Shown here: positions 1-6,964 of the stretch, piece by piece | How positions within the stretch are numbered: position 1 is the stretch's first letter | Layout of the letters: the number at the start of each line of letters is the position of its first letter | Origin: an uncultured Collinsella sp. | GTDB taxonomy: Bacteria; Actinomycetota; Coriobacteriia; Coriobacteriales; Coriobacteriaceae | Reading direction: 5' to 3' | DNA length: 64,000 nucleotides | Assembly (NCBI GenBank): GCA_902470765.1 | Contig: CABRHW010000010.1 | Coordinates: 11,903 to 75,902, forward strand | Notes under the pieces: generated by a model | The model's database searches: none | The model's input: the letters and a program-made list of their open reading frames with translations, nothing else | Told to the model about the DNA's origin: nothing | Translations under genes and position numbers: made by a program

Positions 1-663
1 GTCAGCGGTTTCAACATCCCGCTGGCGCTCACGCTCGCTATGAGCCCCGTCCCCGTCAAGGGTGCCGAGCTCGCAGCCCTCATCAACGAGGCCCGCACCG
101 GTCTGACCAACCCCAACGCACCGGTCGAGGCTGCCGCGGCTCCCGCCAAGAAGGCCAAGGCGTCCCGTCACAGCTCCGGTCCCGCCAAGATCGTCCTCGC
201 ACGTCTTGATTACCGTCTGCTGCACGGCCAGGTCGTCTTTACCTGGACCACCAAGGTTCAGGCCGAGCGCATCATCGTCGTTGACAACGCCGCCGCCAAC
301 GATGACATCAAGAAGGGCGCTCTTAAGCTGGCCAAGCCCCAGGGCGTGCGCCTGAACGTCTTCACCGTCGAGCGTGCCCTCGCCAAGATGGACAAGCTCA
401 ACACCCTCGGCGAGCGCGTCATGTTCGTCTTTGGCAACACTGCCGAGATGCTGCAGTTCTGCCAGGGCTACAAGCTCGACGCCATCAACCTGGGCGCCAC
501 CGCCAACCACGACGGTGCCGATCAGGTCGGCGGCAAGGACAGCTCCGTCTTTCTCGACGCCACCCAGAAGGCCGACGTCAATCAGCTGCTCGACATGGGC
601 ATCAAGCTCTATGTTCAGCAGACCCCTACGTATCAGAGCGTCGACATCGACGCCAAGCTGTAA
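1..663 (+). CDS. PTS mannose/fructose/sorbose-family EIIAB (5' partial)
   Basis: Cytoplasmic phosphotransfer subunit of a mannose-family PTS. The reading frame is open from base 1, and its first residues (VSGFNIPLALTLA) look like the end of an EIIA domain, so the gene begins upstream of the window and the ATG at 40 is internal. A proline/alanine-rich linker (about residues 20-60 of the visible part) leads to an EIIB domain that opens with LDYRLLHGQVVFTW; the His there is the usual phosphorylated residue. A 36-bp gap with an AAAGGAGAAGGG ribosome site separates it from the IIC gene. The second PTS locus at 19571-20534 encodes IIA and IIB separately, so the two systems differ in architecture. 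The family is clear. The substrate is inferred only from the linked SIS gene. Confidence 0.9.
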   Translation, partial: VSGFNIPLALTLAMSPVPVKGAELAALINEARTGLTNPNAPVEAAAAPAKKAKASRHSSGPAKIVLARLDYRLLHGQVVFTWTTKVQAERIIVVDNAAANDDIKKGALKLAKPQGVRLNVFTVERALAKMDKLNTLGERVMFVFGNTAEMLQFCQGYKLDAINLGATANHDGADQVGGKDSSVFLDATQKADVNQLLDMGIKLYVQQTPTYQSVDIDAKL

Positions 664-699
664 TCAACCAGGCTTTTGCCTGACTGAAAGGAGAAGGGT

Positions 700-1494
700 A
701 TGAATACGTTCATCAGTGCGGTGCTCGTCGGCCTCGTCGGCGTGTTCTGCATGTGGGACTCCCGCCTGCTCGGTCGTCTTAACTTCGAGCAGCCCCTCGT
801 TGGCGCTACGCTCGTCGGTCTGCTGCTGGGCGATGTGCCCACCGGCCTTGCCGTCGGTGCCGCCGTCGAGCTCGTGTCCATGGGCCTGGTGCAGGTCGGC
901 GCCGCCGTTCCGCCCGATATGGTCCTGGGCGGCATCGTGGCCGCTGCCTTTGCGTGCCTGACCGATGCTTCCGCCGAGACCGCCATGACGATCGCCATCC
1001 CGGTCGCCGTCCTGGGTCAGCTTCTCGGCATCGTGTTCCGTTCCATCATCGCCGCCCTCACCCATGTGGCAGATAGCGCGATCGATAACGGAAAGTTCAA
1101 GACCGCCTACCGTATGCACATCTGCGCCGGCTCCGGTCTGTACGCCGTCATGTACTTCCTGCCGATCTTCCTCGCCGTTTTTGTTGGCACCGACCTGGTT
1201 CAGGCCATCGTCAACATGGTTCCCGAGTGGCTGTCCACTGGTCTTAACGTTTCGACCAAGATCATGACCGCCTACGGCTTGGCCCTGCTGCTCACCATGA
1301 TGATCAAGAAGGGTATGACTCCGTTCCTGTTCATCGGTTTCCTGCTCGCCGCTTACCTCAACCTGTCCGTCATCGCGGTCGCTCTGATCGGTGTGTGCCT
1401 GGCTGTCGTCTTCATGGGCTTCAAGTTCAACGGTTCCCATGCAGCCGCCGGTGTCGATTCCGACTACGATCCGCTCGAAGACGACGAAGACTAA
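700..1494 (+). CDS. PTS mannose/fructose/sorbose-family EIIC
   Basis: Membrane channel subunit of a mannose-family PTS; with IID it moves the sugar while IIAB phosphorylates it. The 264-residue protein matches the usual IIC length and is hydrophobic throughout. Early motifs LVGATLVGLLLGDVPTG and AAVELVSMGLVQVGAAVPPD are typical of the family. The C-terminus is acidic (DYDPLEDDED). It lies between IIAB and IID in the standard order, with a good ribosome site upstream, and is 13 bp from IID. The paralogous IIC at 21845 has the same signature regions and the same acidic tail. Confidence 0.93.
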   Translation: MNTFISAVLVGLVGVFCMWDSRLLGRLNFEQPLVGATLVGLLLGDVPTGLAVGAAVELVSMGLVQVGAAVPPDMVLGGIVAAAFACLTDASAETAMTIAIPVAVLGQLLGIVFRSIIAALTHVADSAIDNGKFKTAYRMHICAGSGLYAVMYFLPIFLAVFVGTDLVQAIVNMVPEWLSTGLNVSTKIMTAYGLALLLTMMIKKGMTPFLFIGFLLAAYLNLSVIAVALIGVCLAVVFMGFKFNGSHAAAGVDSDYDPLEDDED

Positions 1495-1507
1495 GGAGGA
1501 ACACACT

Positions 1508-2341
1508 ATGGCAACCGCAACCAAGGACGTGTCCCTGAACAAGAAGGTCAGCCAGTTCTTCTGGCGCTCCTGGGCCATCCAGGCCTCTTGGAACTACGAG
1601 CGTCAGATGAACATGGGCTTCCTCTACGGCATGGTTCCCACGCTCGATCGCCTCTATCCGGACGAGTCCGACCCCAAGCAGCTCGCTGCTAAGAAAGAGG
1701 CTTACCACCGTCACATGGCGTTCTACAACTGCACCCCGCAGACGAGCGCCTTTATCCTGGGCCTCACCGCCTCCATGGAGGAGGAGTACGCCAAGGATCC
1801 CGAGAACTTCGATCCCGATTCGATCAACGCGGTCAAGACCTCCCTCATGGGTCCGCTTTCCGGCATCGGTGACTCCTTCTTCCAGGGCACCATCCGCGTT
1901 ATCGCCTTTGGCCTGGGCGTTCAGCTGGCTCAGCAGGGCTCCATCATGGGCCCGATCCTGGCCATGCTCATCTCCATCGTCCCCTCTGTGCTGATTACTT
2001 GGTTCGCCGCCAAGATGGGCTATCAGGGCGGCCACGAGTACCTGAGCAAGCTTCAGGGCGGCGACCTCATGGAGAAGCTCATGTATGTCTGCGGCATCGT
2101 GGGTCTTATGTCCGTGGGCGGCATGATCGCCACGCTGATCGGCGCCACCACCCCGCTGCAGTTCGCTGAGGGCACCGTCGTTATCCAGGACATCCTGGAC
2201 GGCATGATGCCCCAGATGATTTCCCTTGGCCTCACCGGCCTTATGTACTGGCTCATCAAGAAGAACGTCAACACCGGTTGGCTTCTCGTGATCGCCATCG
2301 TGGGCGGCATCGCCCTCTCCGCGGCCGGCATCCTGGCCTAG
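1508..2341 (+). CDS. PTS mannose/fructose/sorbose-family EIID
   Basis: Second membrane subunit of the first mannose-family PTS (277 aa). The family signature is visible: FWRSWAIQASWNYERQMNMGFLYGMVP near the N-terminus, the central SLMGPLSGIGDSFFQGT, and hydrophobic C-terminal helices. The start was set at the ATG at 1508, preceded by TAAGGAGGA, which also contains the IIC stop. An open frame extends further upstream but overlaps IIC. Two hairpins follow before the SIS gene, so downstream expression may be uncoupled from the PTS genes. Confidence 0.93.
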   Translation: MATATKDVSLNKKVSQFFWRSWAIQASWNYERQMNMGFLYGMVPTLDRLYPDESDPKQLAAKKEAYHRHMAFYNCTPQTSAFILGLTASMEEEYAKDPENFDPDSINAVKTSLMGPLSGIGDSFFQGTIRVIAFGLGVQLAQQGSIMGPILAMLISIVPSVLITWFAAKMGYQGGHEYLSKLQGGDLMEKLMYVCGIVGLMSVGGMIATLIGATTPLQFAEGTVVIQDILDGMMPQMISLGLTGLMYWLIKKNVNTGWLLVIAIVGGIALSAAGILA

Positions 2342-2375
2342 TCGCGACCAAGCGTCTAACCGCTTTCCCCCGGGG

Positions 2376-2406
2376 GCCTGCCTGGCATCCCATACCCCAG
2401 GCAGGC
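2376..2406 (+). terminator. Stem-loop after IID, no T-run
   Basis: Perfect 10-bp inverted repeat GCCTGCCTGG / CCAGGCAGGC with an 11-nt loop, 35 bp after the IID stop. There is no run of T after it. It may be an attenuating or mRNA-end-stabilising hairpin between the PTS genes and the SIS gene and not a full terminator. Confidence 0.45.
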
Positions 2407-2419
2407 TTCCATCCCTAAA

Positions 2420-2450
2420 ATGCGACAATGGGACAGTCCCTTTGTCGCAT
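2420..2450. repeat. GGGAC-core palindromic hairpin (REP-like)
   Basis: ATGCGACAA pairs perfectly with TTGTCGCAT around a GGGAC-A-GTCCC core. Hairpins at 6819-6874 and 15356-15394 also carry GGGAC/GTCCC in or near the apex but have unrelated stems. GGGAC-rich REP palindromes linked to REP-associated tyrosine transposases are known in many bacteria. That assignment is an inference, and no such transposase gene lies in the window. Confidence 0.55.
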
Positions 2451-2540
2451 CCTTAACGGGCCGGCGACTCGGTCCAAACCACGGTAACCCTGCGAGCGCC
2501 CGGCAATGTGGCGCCGCAAAAATCGAAAGGAATGTGTCAG

Positions 2541-3524
2541 ATGTACGAGATCGACCTTAACCTCCCTAAGCAGATCGTCGCTGACGTCCTGTCCAACCAC
2601 GAGATCCACAGCGTCGCTTTCGTCGGCTGCGGTGCCTCCATGTCCGACCTTTACCCCGCCAAGTACTTCCTGGCCAACAACACGGACAAGCTGAACGTTC
2701 AGATCTTCACCGCTAACGAGTTCAACTACGACACGCCTTCCTGGGTCAACGAGCACACCTTCGTGATCACCTGCTCCCTCGGTGGCTCCACGCCCGAGAC
2801 CGTCGAGGCCAACAAGACCGCCAAGAAGCACAACTGCCCGGTCGTCTCCCTCACCAACAAGGCTGGCTCCGCTCTGACCGTCGACGCTGACTACGTCATC
2901 GTTCACGGCTTCCACGCCAACTTCGCTGCCAAGTGCGAGAAGCCCGGCTACGCCATCGCTCTTGCTGTCGAGATCCTTCAGCAGACCGAGGGCTATGACC
3001 ACTACGAGGACATGATCACCGGCCTCACCAACGTCTTCGAGCTCTGCGAGAACGCCGCTCAGCACTGCAAGAAGCTCGCCAAGAAGTTCGCCGAGGACTT
3101 CAAGGACGACAAGATGATCTACTTCATGGCTTCCGGTGCCTCCGAGAAGATGGCTTATTCTCACGCCGCCTTCCTGTTCACCGAGATGCAGTGGATCGAC
3201 GCCGCCGCCTACAACACCGGCGAGTACTTCCACGGCCCGTTCGAGGTTTCCACCGAGGGTAAGCCCTACGTCTTCTTCATGTCCGATGGCGCTACCCGTC
3301 CGATGGACGCCCGCGCCCTCACCTTCCTTGAGCGCATGGGCGCCAAGGTCGCTCTGATCGACTCCAAGGACTACGGCCTGGCCGACGCCGTGCCCGCGAG
3401 CGTCGTCACCTACTTCAACCCGCTGCTGCACCTCGCCGTTATGCGCGAGTACGGCAACCAGATCGCCGAGGCCCGTCAGCACCCGCTGACCATGCGTCGC
3501 TACATGTGGAAGCTTTCCTACTAA
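2541..3524 (+). CDS. SIS-domain sugar-phosphate isomerase/deglycase (FrlB/GfrE-like), copy 1
   Basis: A 327-residue double-SIS protein of the GlmS-isomerase/AgaS/FrlB group, which acts on amino-sugar phosphates or Amadori-product phosphates in the cytoplasm. Visible hallmarks are VAFVGCGASMSDLYPAKYF near residue 25, the phosphate-binding TCSLGGSTPETVEA near residue 80, TGEYFHGPFEV in the second SIS domain, and a C-terminus ending HPLTMRRYMWKLSY. FrlB-type deglycases share GE(F/Y)xHGP and the terminal RRY tail. The start at 2541 was chosen because an AAAGG site lies about 10 nt upstream; the frame is also open to an ATG at 2508. It follows the PTS genes, which fits deglycation of a 6-phosphorylated product of that transporter. 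Exact substrate unknown. Confidence 0.85.
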   Translation: MYEIDLNLPKQIVADVLSNHEIHSVAFVGCGASMSDLYPAKYFLANNTDKLNVQIFTANEFNYDTPSWVNEHTFVITCSLGGSTPETVEANKTAKKHNCPVVSLTNKAGSALTVDADYVIVHGFHANFAAKCEKPGYAIALAVEILQQTEGYDHYEDMITGLTNVFELCENAAQHCKKLAKKFAEDFKDDKMIYFMASGASEKMAYSHAAFLFTEMQWIDAAAYNTGEYFHGPFEVSTEGKPYVFFMSDGATRPMDARALTFLERMGAKVALIDSKDYGLADAVPASVVTYFNPLLHLAVMREYGNQIAEARQHPLTMRRYMWKLSY

Positions 3525-3556
3525 TCACAAGTAAGTAGACCTTACGGGTTGATTGA

Positions 3557-3590
3557 GAGGGGATGGGGTTTGCGCCCCGTCCCCTTTTTT
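3557..3590 (+). terminator. Rho-independent terminator after SIS copy 1
   Basis: GGGGATGGGG pairs with CCCCGTCCCC around a short loop and is followed by six T. It ends the PTS-SIS transcript. Confidence 0.88.
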
Positions 3591-3624
3591 GCTTTGGGGA
3601 GGGCGTGTCTGTTGCGTCACAAAA

Positions 3625-3670
3625 CCCCAGATAAAACCTACCAAAATAAACCTGTCCCTTTTTGGCAGGT
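3625..3670 (+). repeat. 46-nt dispersed leader-like repeat, copy A
   Basis: The unit reads CCCAGATAAAACCT(A/G)CC, then AAAATAAACCTGTCCC, then TTTTTGG(C/T)AGGT. ACCTACCAAAA pairs with TTTTGGCAGGT (one G-U type position) around a CCTGTCCC loop. This copy ends 14 bp before the HAD start. Copies B (5762) and C (15301, minus strand) have the same orientation relative to their downstream gene. Confidence 0.75.
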
Positions 3671-3684
3671 GGGAGGAGATGCGT

Positions 3685-4314
3685 ATGATCAAGGCGGTGC
3701 TGTTTGACATGGACGGCGTGCTGGTCGATACCGAGTGGTTCTACAACCGTCGTCGCGTGGCGTTTATGGAAGAGAAGGGGTTCCACTTTGACGAGATCCC
3801 CGATCTTTCGGGGTCTAACGAGCCTGCCATTTGGGAGGCGCTGGTGCCCGACGATGTTGAGCTGCGCGAGCGTCTGCGCGTGGAGTACAAGCAAGTCTAC
3901 AGCCCGGTCCACCCCGTTCCGTATGCCGAGCTGCTCAACGAGCAGACGGAGCCGGTGATGCGCAAGCTGCACGAGCGTGGCGTGAAGTGTGCCATCGCGA
4001 GCTCGTCCTATCGCGAGCTGATCGACGAGCTGGTGGAGATTGCCGGTATCGCCGACGTGCTGGACTACACCATCAGCGGCCACGAGTGCAGTGCGTTTAA
4101 GCCCGATCCCGAGATCTACCTGCGCGCCATGGAGGCGCTGGGGGTGGAGCCTGCCGAGTGCCTGGTTATCGAGGATTCGCCGATGGGGATCGAGGCTGGC
4201 AAGCGCTCCGGCGCCCGCGTCCTGGCGCTGCGTCCGCACGAGGGCGTCAACCTCGATCAATCGCGAGCCGATGCCGTTATCGATAATCTGACCGACATTT
4301 TGGCCGCTTTGTAG
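3685..4314 (+). CDS. HAD-superfamily phosphatase/beta-phosphoglucomutase-like
   Basis: A 209-residue HAD subfamily IA hydrolase. Motif I is FDMDGVLVDTE right after the N-terminus (nucleophile and acid/base Asp). Motif II is in AIASSSYRELIDEL, the Lys motif in SAFKPDPEIYLRA, and motif IV in LVIEDSPMGIEAG. The cap is helical, as in beta-phosphoglucomutase and YhcW-type sugar-phosphate phosphatases. The start at 3685 follows GGGAGGAG at about 7 nt; an ATG at 3679 would sit inside that site. The frame runs open further upstream through a repeat, which is not coding. It stands alone between a terminator and YitT, so its substrate cannot be read from context. Confidence 0.85.
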   Translation: MIKAVLFDMDGVLVDTEWFYNRRRVAFMEEKGFHFDEIPDLSGSNEPAIWEALVPDDVELRERLRVEYKQVYSPVHPVPYAELLNEQTEPVMRKLHERGVKCAIASSSYRELIDELVEIAGIADVLDYTISGHECSAFKPDPEIYLRAMEALGVEPAECLVIEDSPMGIEAGKRSGARVLALRPHEGVNLDQSRADAVIDNLTDILAAL

Positions 4315-4411
4315 TGTCAATCCGCCGCGAGAAGCACGGGTTCAAACGTTTTTTGCGGTGGACTGGCTCAATTTGGTTTCGATTTTGATCCGTTCGGCTT
4401 CGATTCGGGCT

Positions 4412-4531
4412 AAGTGAGTAGACCTTTTGACGCAGGCCGAGCACAATGCATATCTTCCTTTGTAAAACCGCAGGTCACAGGGGTGGCGGTTTTTGGGTGC
4501 GCTCTGCAGATCGTAAAAAGTCTACTCACTT
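4412..4531. repeat. 120-bp element with terminal inverted repeats
   Basis: Occupies the 355-bp gene-free stretch 4315-4669. The left end AAGTGAGTAGACCTTTTGAC and right end GTAAAAAGTCTACTCACTT are near-perfect inverted repeats. Inside lies a perfect AAAACCGC/GCGGTTTT stem. A partial copy of the left end follows SIS copy 1 (AAGTAAGTAGACCTTACG near 3531). It could be a MITE or a folded RNA; no ORF within it is convincing. Confidence 0.6.
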
Positions 4532-4669
4532 GTAATTTGGGCCTTTGGTCGTGGGGTTGCTGGTCCCGTTTTGGTTGTCGAGGGAGGGCGAATTGAAGCG
4601 CCCTCGCACGCTCCGTGCTACAATCGCCGACATGCCTCACAACTAGATTTGCCTTCGAAAGGAGCCCGC

Positions 4670-5677
4670 GTGGCGAACGCCATCGATCAGCTCACGGACC
4701 GAGTGCTCGTGCTCGGCCGTCTCACCATCGTCCGCCGCGCCATTACTGCAGTGGCGGTCACAATTTCCGCCGTTCTCCAGACATTTCTGATCCAGGCATT
4801 CATTCAGCCCGCCGACCTGCTTCCGAGCGGCCTCACCGGCGTCGCGGTCCTGCTCGACCGCGTTACCTCGCTCGGCGGCGTTCACATCGACATCTCGCTC
4901 GGTATGCTCGCGCTCAACATTCCCGTGGCGCTCCTATGCTGGAGCGGCATTAGCAAGCGCTTCGTCATCTTCTCGATGATGCAGGTCGTGCTCTCATCGC
5001 TGTTCCTCAACGTCTTTCACTTCGCACCGTTTTTGGGCGACAAGATTATGCTCATCATTTTTGGCGGCGTGGTCTCGGGTCTGGGCGCTGCCATCGCGCT
5101 TAAGTCCGGCGCATCCACCGGCGGTACCGACTTTATCGCGCTGTGGGTTTCCAACCACACGGGCAAGACCATCTGGGGCGTCATCTTTGGCTTTAACTGC
5201 TTTATCCTAGCGATCTTTGGCTTTATGTTTGGCTGGGACAAGGCGGCGTACTCCATCGTGTTCCAGTTTATTTCGACCAAGACCATCGACAGCTTCTATC
5301 GTCGCTACGACCGCGTGACGCTGCAGATCACGACGCGTAAGGCGGACGAGGTCATGACCGCCTATGTTGACCATTTTCAGCATGGTATTAGCTGCGCCGA
5401 GGTCATCGGCGGATACAGCCGCGAAAAGATGTACCTGCTGCACGCCGTTGTCTCGACTTACGAGAGCCAGGACATTATCAAGCTGGTGTGCGACATCGAT
5501 CCCGGCGCCGTGATCAATGTGTTCCACACGCTCAACTTTGTGGGCGGCTGGTGGGGCGGTCATGTCGACGAGCCCATGCCCACGGCCGTTCCCGATCCCG
5601 ACAAGCCCGCACGCATGGCCAGCAGGCAGGCGCGCCTCAGCGAGCAGGACAGCCTGCAGCAGGACGACGGTAAGTAG
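4670..5677 (+). CDS. YitT-family membrane protein with DUF2179 domain
   Basis: A 335-residue integral membrane protein of the YitT/DUF161 family. About five or six hydrophobic segments fill residues 20-210 (for example VAVTISAVLQTFLIQAFIQP and FGGVVSGLGAAIALKSGAS). A soluble DUF2179-type domain follows (VTLQITTRKADEVMTAYVDHFQHGISCAEVIGGYSREKMYLLHAVVSTYE), then an acidic tail. STGGTDFIALWVSNHTGK is characteristic. The GTG at 4670 was chosen for its AAAGGAG site 5 nt upstream; the longer open frame has none. A strong terminator follows. The transported substrate of the family is not established. Confidence 0.87.
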   Translation: MANAIDQLTDRVLVLGRLTIVRRAITAVAVTISAVLQTFLIQAFIQPADLLPSGLTGVAVLLDRVTSLGGVHIDISLGMLALNIPVALLCWSGISKRFVIFSMMQVVLSSLFLNVFHFAPFLGDKIMLIIFGGVVSGLGAAIALKSGASTGGTDFIALWVSNHTGKTIWGVIFGFNCFILAIFGFMFGWDKAAYSIVFQFISTKTIDSFYRRYDRVTLQITTRKADEVMTAYVDHFQHGISCAEVIGGYSREKMYLLHAVVSTYESQDIIKLVCDIDPGAVINVFHTLNFVGGWWGGHVDEPMPTAVPDPDKPARMASRQARLSEQDSLQQDDGK

Positions 5678-5718
5678 GGTTTTGGCATTTTGCCGGCCTG
5701 GCGCAATCCTGTCCGCTT

Positions 5719-5760
5719 GAGCCTCCCGAAAGCCTCGCTGCTTTCGGGAGGCTCTCGTTT
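5719..5760 (+). terminator. Terminator after YitT
   Basis: GAGCCTCCCGAAAGC pairs perfectly with GCTTTCGGGAGGCTC around a 6-nt loop, followed by TCGTTT. Confidence 0.8.
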
Positions 5761-5761
5761 G

Positions 5762-5807
5762 CCCAGATAAAACCTGCCAAAATGAAGCTGTCGCTTTTTG
5801 GTAGGGA
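5762..5807 (+). repeat. 46-nt dispersed leader-like repeat, copy B
   Basis: Same unit as at 3625 with a few changes (AAAATGAAGCTGTCGC in the loop). The stem CCTGCCAAAA / TTTTTGGTAGG is kept through a compensating pyrimidine change. It lies upstream of the GntR gene at 5898, in the same relative orientation as copies A and C. Confidence 0.72.
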
Positions 5808-5897
5808 GGGTGTATCGTTTTATCAATATGAGGTAACATGAAACTAGACGTTATATACGTATTAGTTATTTCAATATTTCGATAAGAGTGATTAGAT

Positions 5898-6617
5898 ATG
5901 CCTGCGCCCAAAAATGCACCGCTTTACCAGCAGATTTACGACGAGATCAAGGATGCGATCGAGAAAGGTGTTTATGCACCCAAGGAGCGTATTCCGTCCG
6001 AGCTTGAGCTAGCCGAGCAGTACGACGTGAGCCGCATTACGGTGCGCCGCGCCGTCGAGGAGCTGTGCTCCGATGGCTACCTGGTTAAGCAGCAGGGCCG
6101 TGGCACCTTTGTTTCCACGCCGCACATCAACCGCCAGTTCCACGCCTCGACGCTGCAGACGTTTACCGCGCTGTGTGCCGACAACGGCATGAAGGCGGGC
6201 GCACATGTGGTCGATCGCCAGATTGTGCCGGCACGTCAAAACGAGATGGAGTTCTTTGGCCTGCAAAAGGACGCGCTGCTGCTGCATATTAAGCGCGTGC
6301 GTACAGCCGACGGCGAGCCCATCTTTGAGGAGAACATCTTTGTGCCGTTTGACGCCTACCGTGAGCTGTTGACGGCCGATCTTGAGGACAAGTCGATTTT
6401 TGCCGAGGTCGAGCGTGTTGGCGGAACGCCGATTGTCTCGGTTGGCTACCGCACGGTCGAGGCCGTTCGTGCCAATACCGAGCAGGCGGCCGAGTTGGGC
6501 ATTGCTCCGCACGATCCGCTGCTCAACCTGCGTGCCAGCTTTACCGGTCCCAATGGCGAGCCGGTCCTGATGGGTAAGCAGTACTACGTGGGATCGCGCT
6601 ACGTTATGGTTATGTAG
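5898..6617 (+). CDS. GntR-family regulator, HutC/UTRA type (1)
   Basis: A 239-residue transcription factor. The N-terminal winged helix-turn-helix reads PLYQQIYDEIKDAIEKGVY ... IPSELELAEQYDVSRITVRRAVEEL ... QQGRGTFV. A UTRA ligand-binding domain fills about residues 90-239 and ends LMGKQYYVGSRYVMVM. HutC-subfamily regulators typically respond to phosphorylated sugars or amino-sugar derivatives, which suits the PTS-SIS genes on both sides. The upstream 80 bp is AT-rich and contains GACGTTATATACGTATTAG, a possible operator. It is closely related to the GntR proteins at 8945 and 18731. The target is not shown by the sequence. Confidence 0.9.
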   Translation: MPAPKNAPLYQQIYDEIKDAIEKGVYAPKERIPSELELAEQYDVSRITVRRAVEELCSDGYLVKQQGRGTFVSTPHINRQFHASTLQTFTALCADNGMKAGAHVVDRQIVPARQNEMEFFGLQKDALLLHIKRVRTADGEPIFEENIFVPFDAYRELLTADLEDKSIFAEVERVGGTPIVSVGYRTVEAVRANTEQAAELGIAPHDPLLNLRASFTGPNGEPVLMGKQYYVGSRYVMVM

Positions 6618-6662
6618 GGTTGGTTCGGGCTGGTTCCGCCGTTCTGACGAACGACGGACCTG

Positions 6663-6779
6663 TCGACGCTGCAAACGCCCCTAAGCGGCAATCTGACGTT
6701 CAATCGTCGGTCGCGTACCGAAGTACGCTTCCCTCCTCTTTCACGTCACCTTGCTCGCTTAGGGGCGTTTTCGCTGACC
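6663..6779. repeat. Long imperfect hairpin, family I copy 1
   Basis: Part of the 347-bp gene-free stretch 6618-6964. Outer arms AAACGCCCCTAAGCG (6673) and CGCTTAGGGGCGTTT (6756) are perfect over 15 bp. Inner TGACGT/ACGTCA also pair, and the centre is GCGTACCGAAGTACGC. The first 42 nt are identical to 31134-31175, and the centre resembles that of 34512-34527. Confidence 0.75.
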
Positions 6780-6818
6780 CATACCCAGCCAGCGACGTTT
6801 CCGCGCTTGTCAAGAGAC

Positions 6819-6874
6819 TAGTCATTGGGGACGTTCTTAAACGGCCAGTCATTCAAGAACGTCCCCAATGACTA
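6819..6874. repeat. Perfect 20-bp inverted repeat with GGGGACGTTCTT core
   Basis: TAGTCATTGGGGACGTTCTT and its exact reverse complement flank a 16-nt loop. There is no T-run, so it is unlikely to be a simple terminator. It lies about 90 bp before recQ. GGGGACGTTCTT-type palindromes resemble REP sequences mobilised by REP-associated tyrosine transposases (inference). Confidence 0.7.
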
Positions 6875-6964
6875 CCCGCAGAATGAGCGTGGCTGAGAGC
6901 CGGGCGACGCCGGTCCGCGTGGCGGCGTATAATCGGCGGCAGATGATTCTGACGTTAGGAAACC

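Noticed and set aside
664..1578. Long minus-strand open frames opposite PTS and other high-GC genes
   Set aside because: They are shadows caused by GC-rich codons. They overlap well-supported genes and have no family signatures or ribosome sites.
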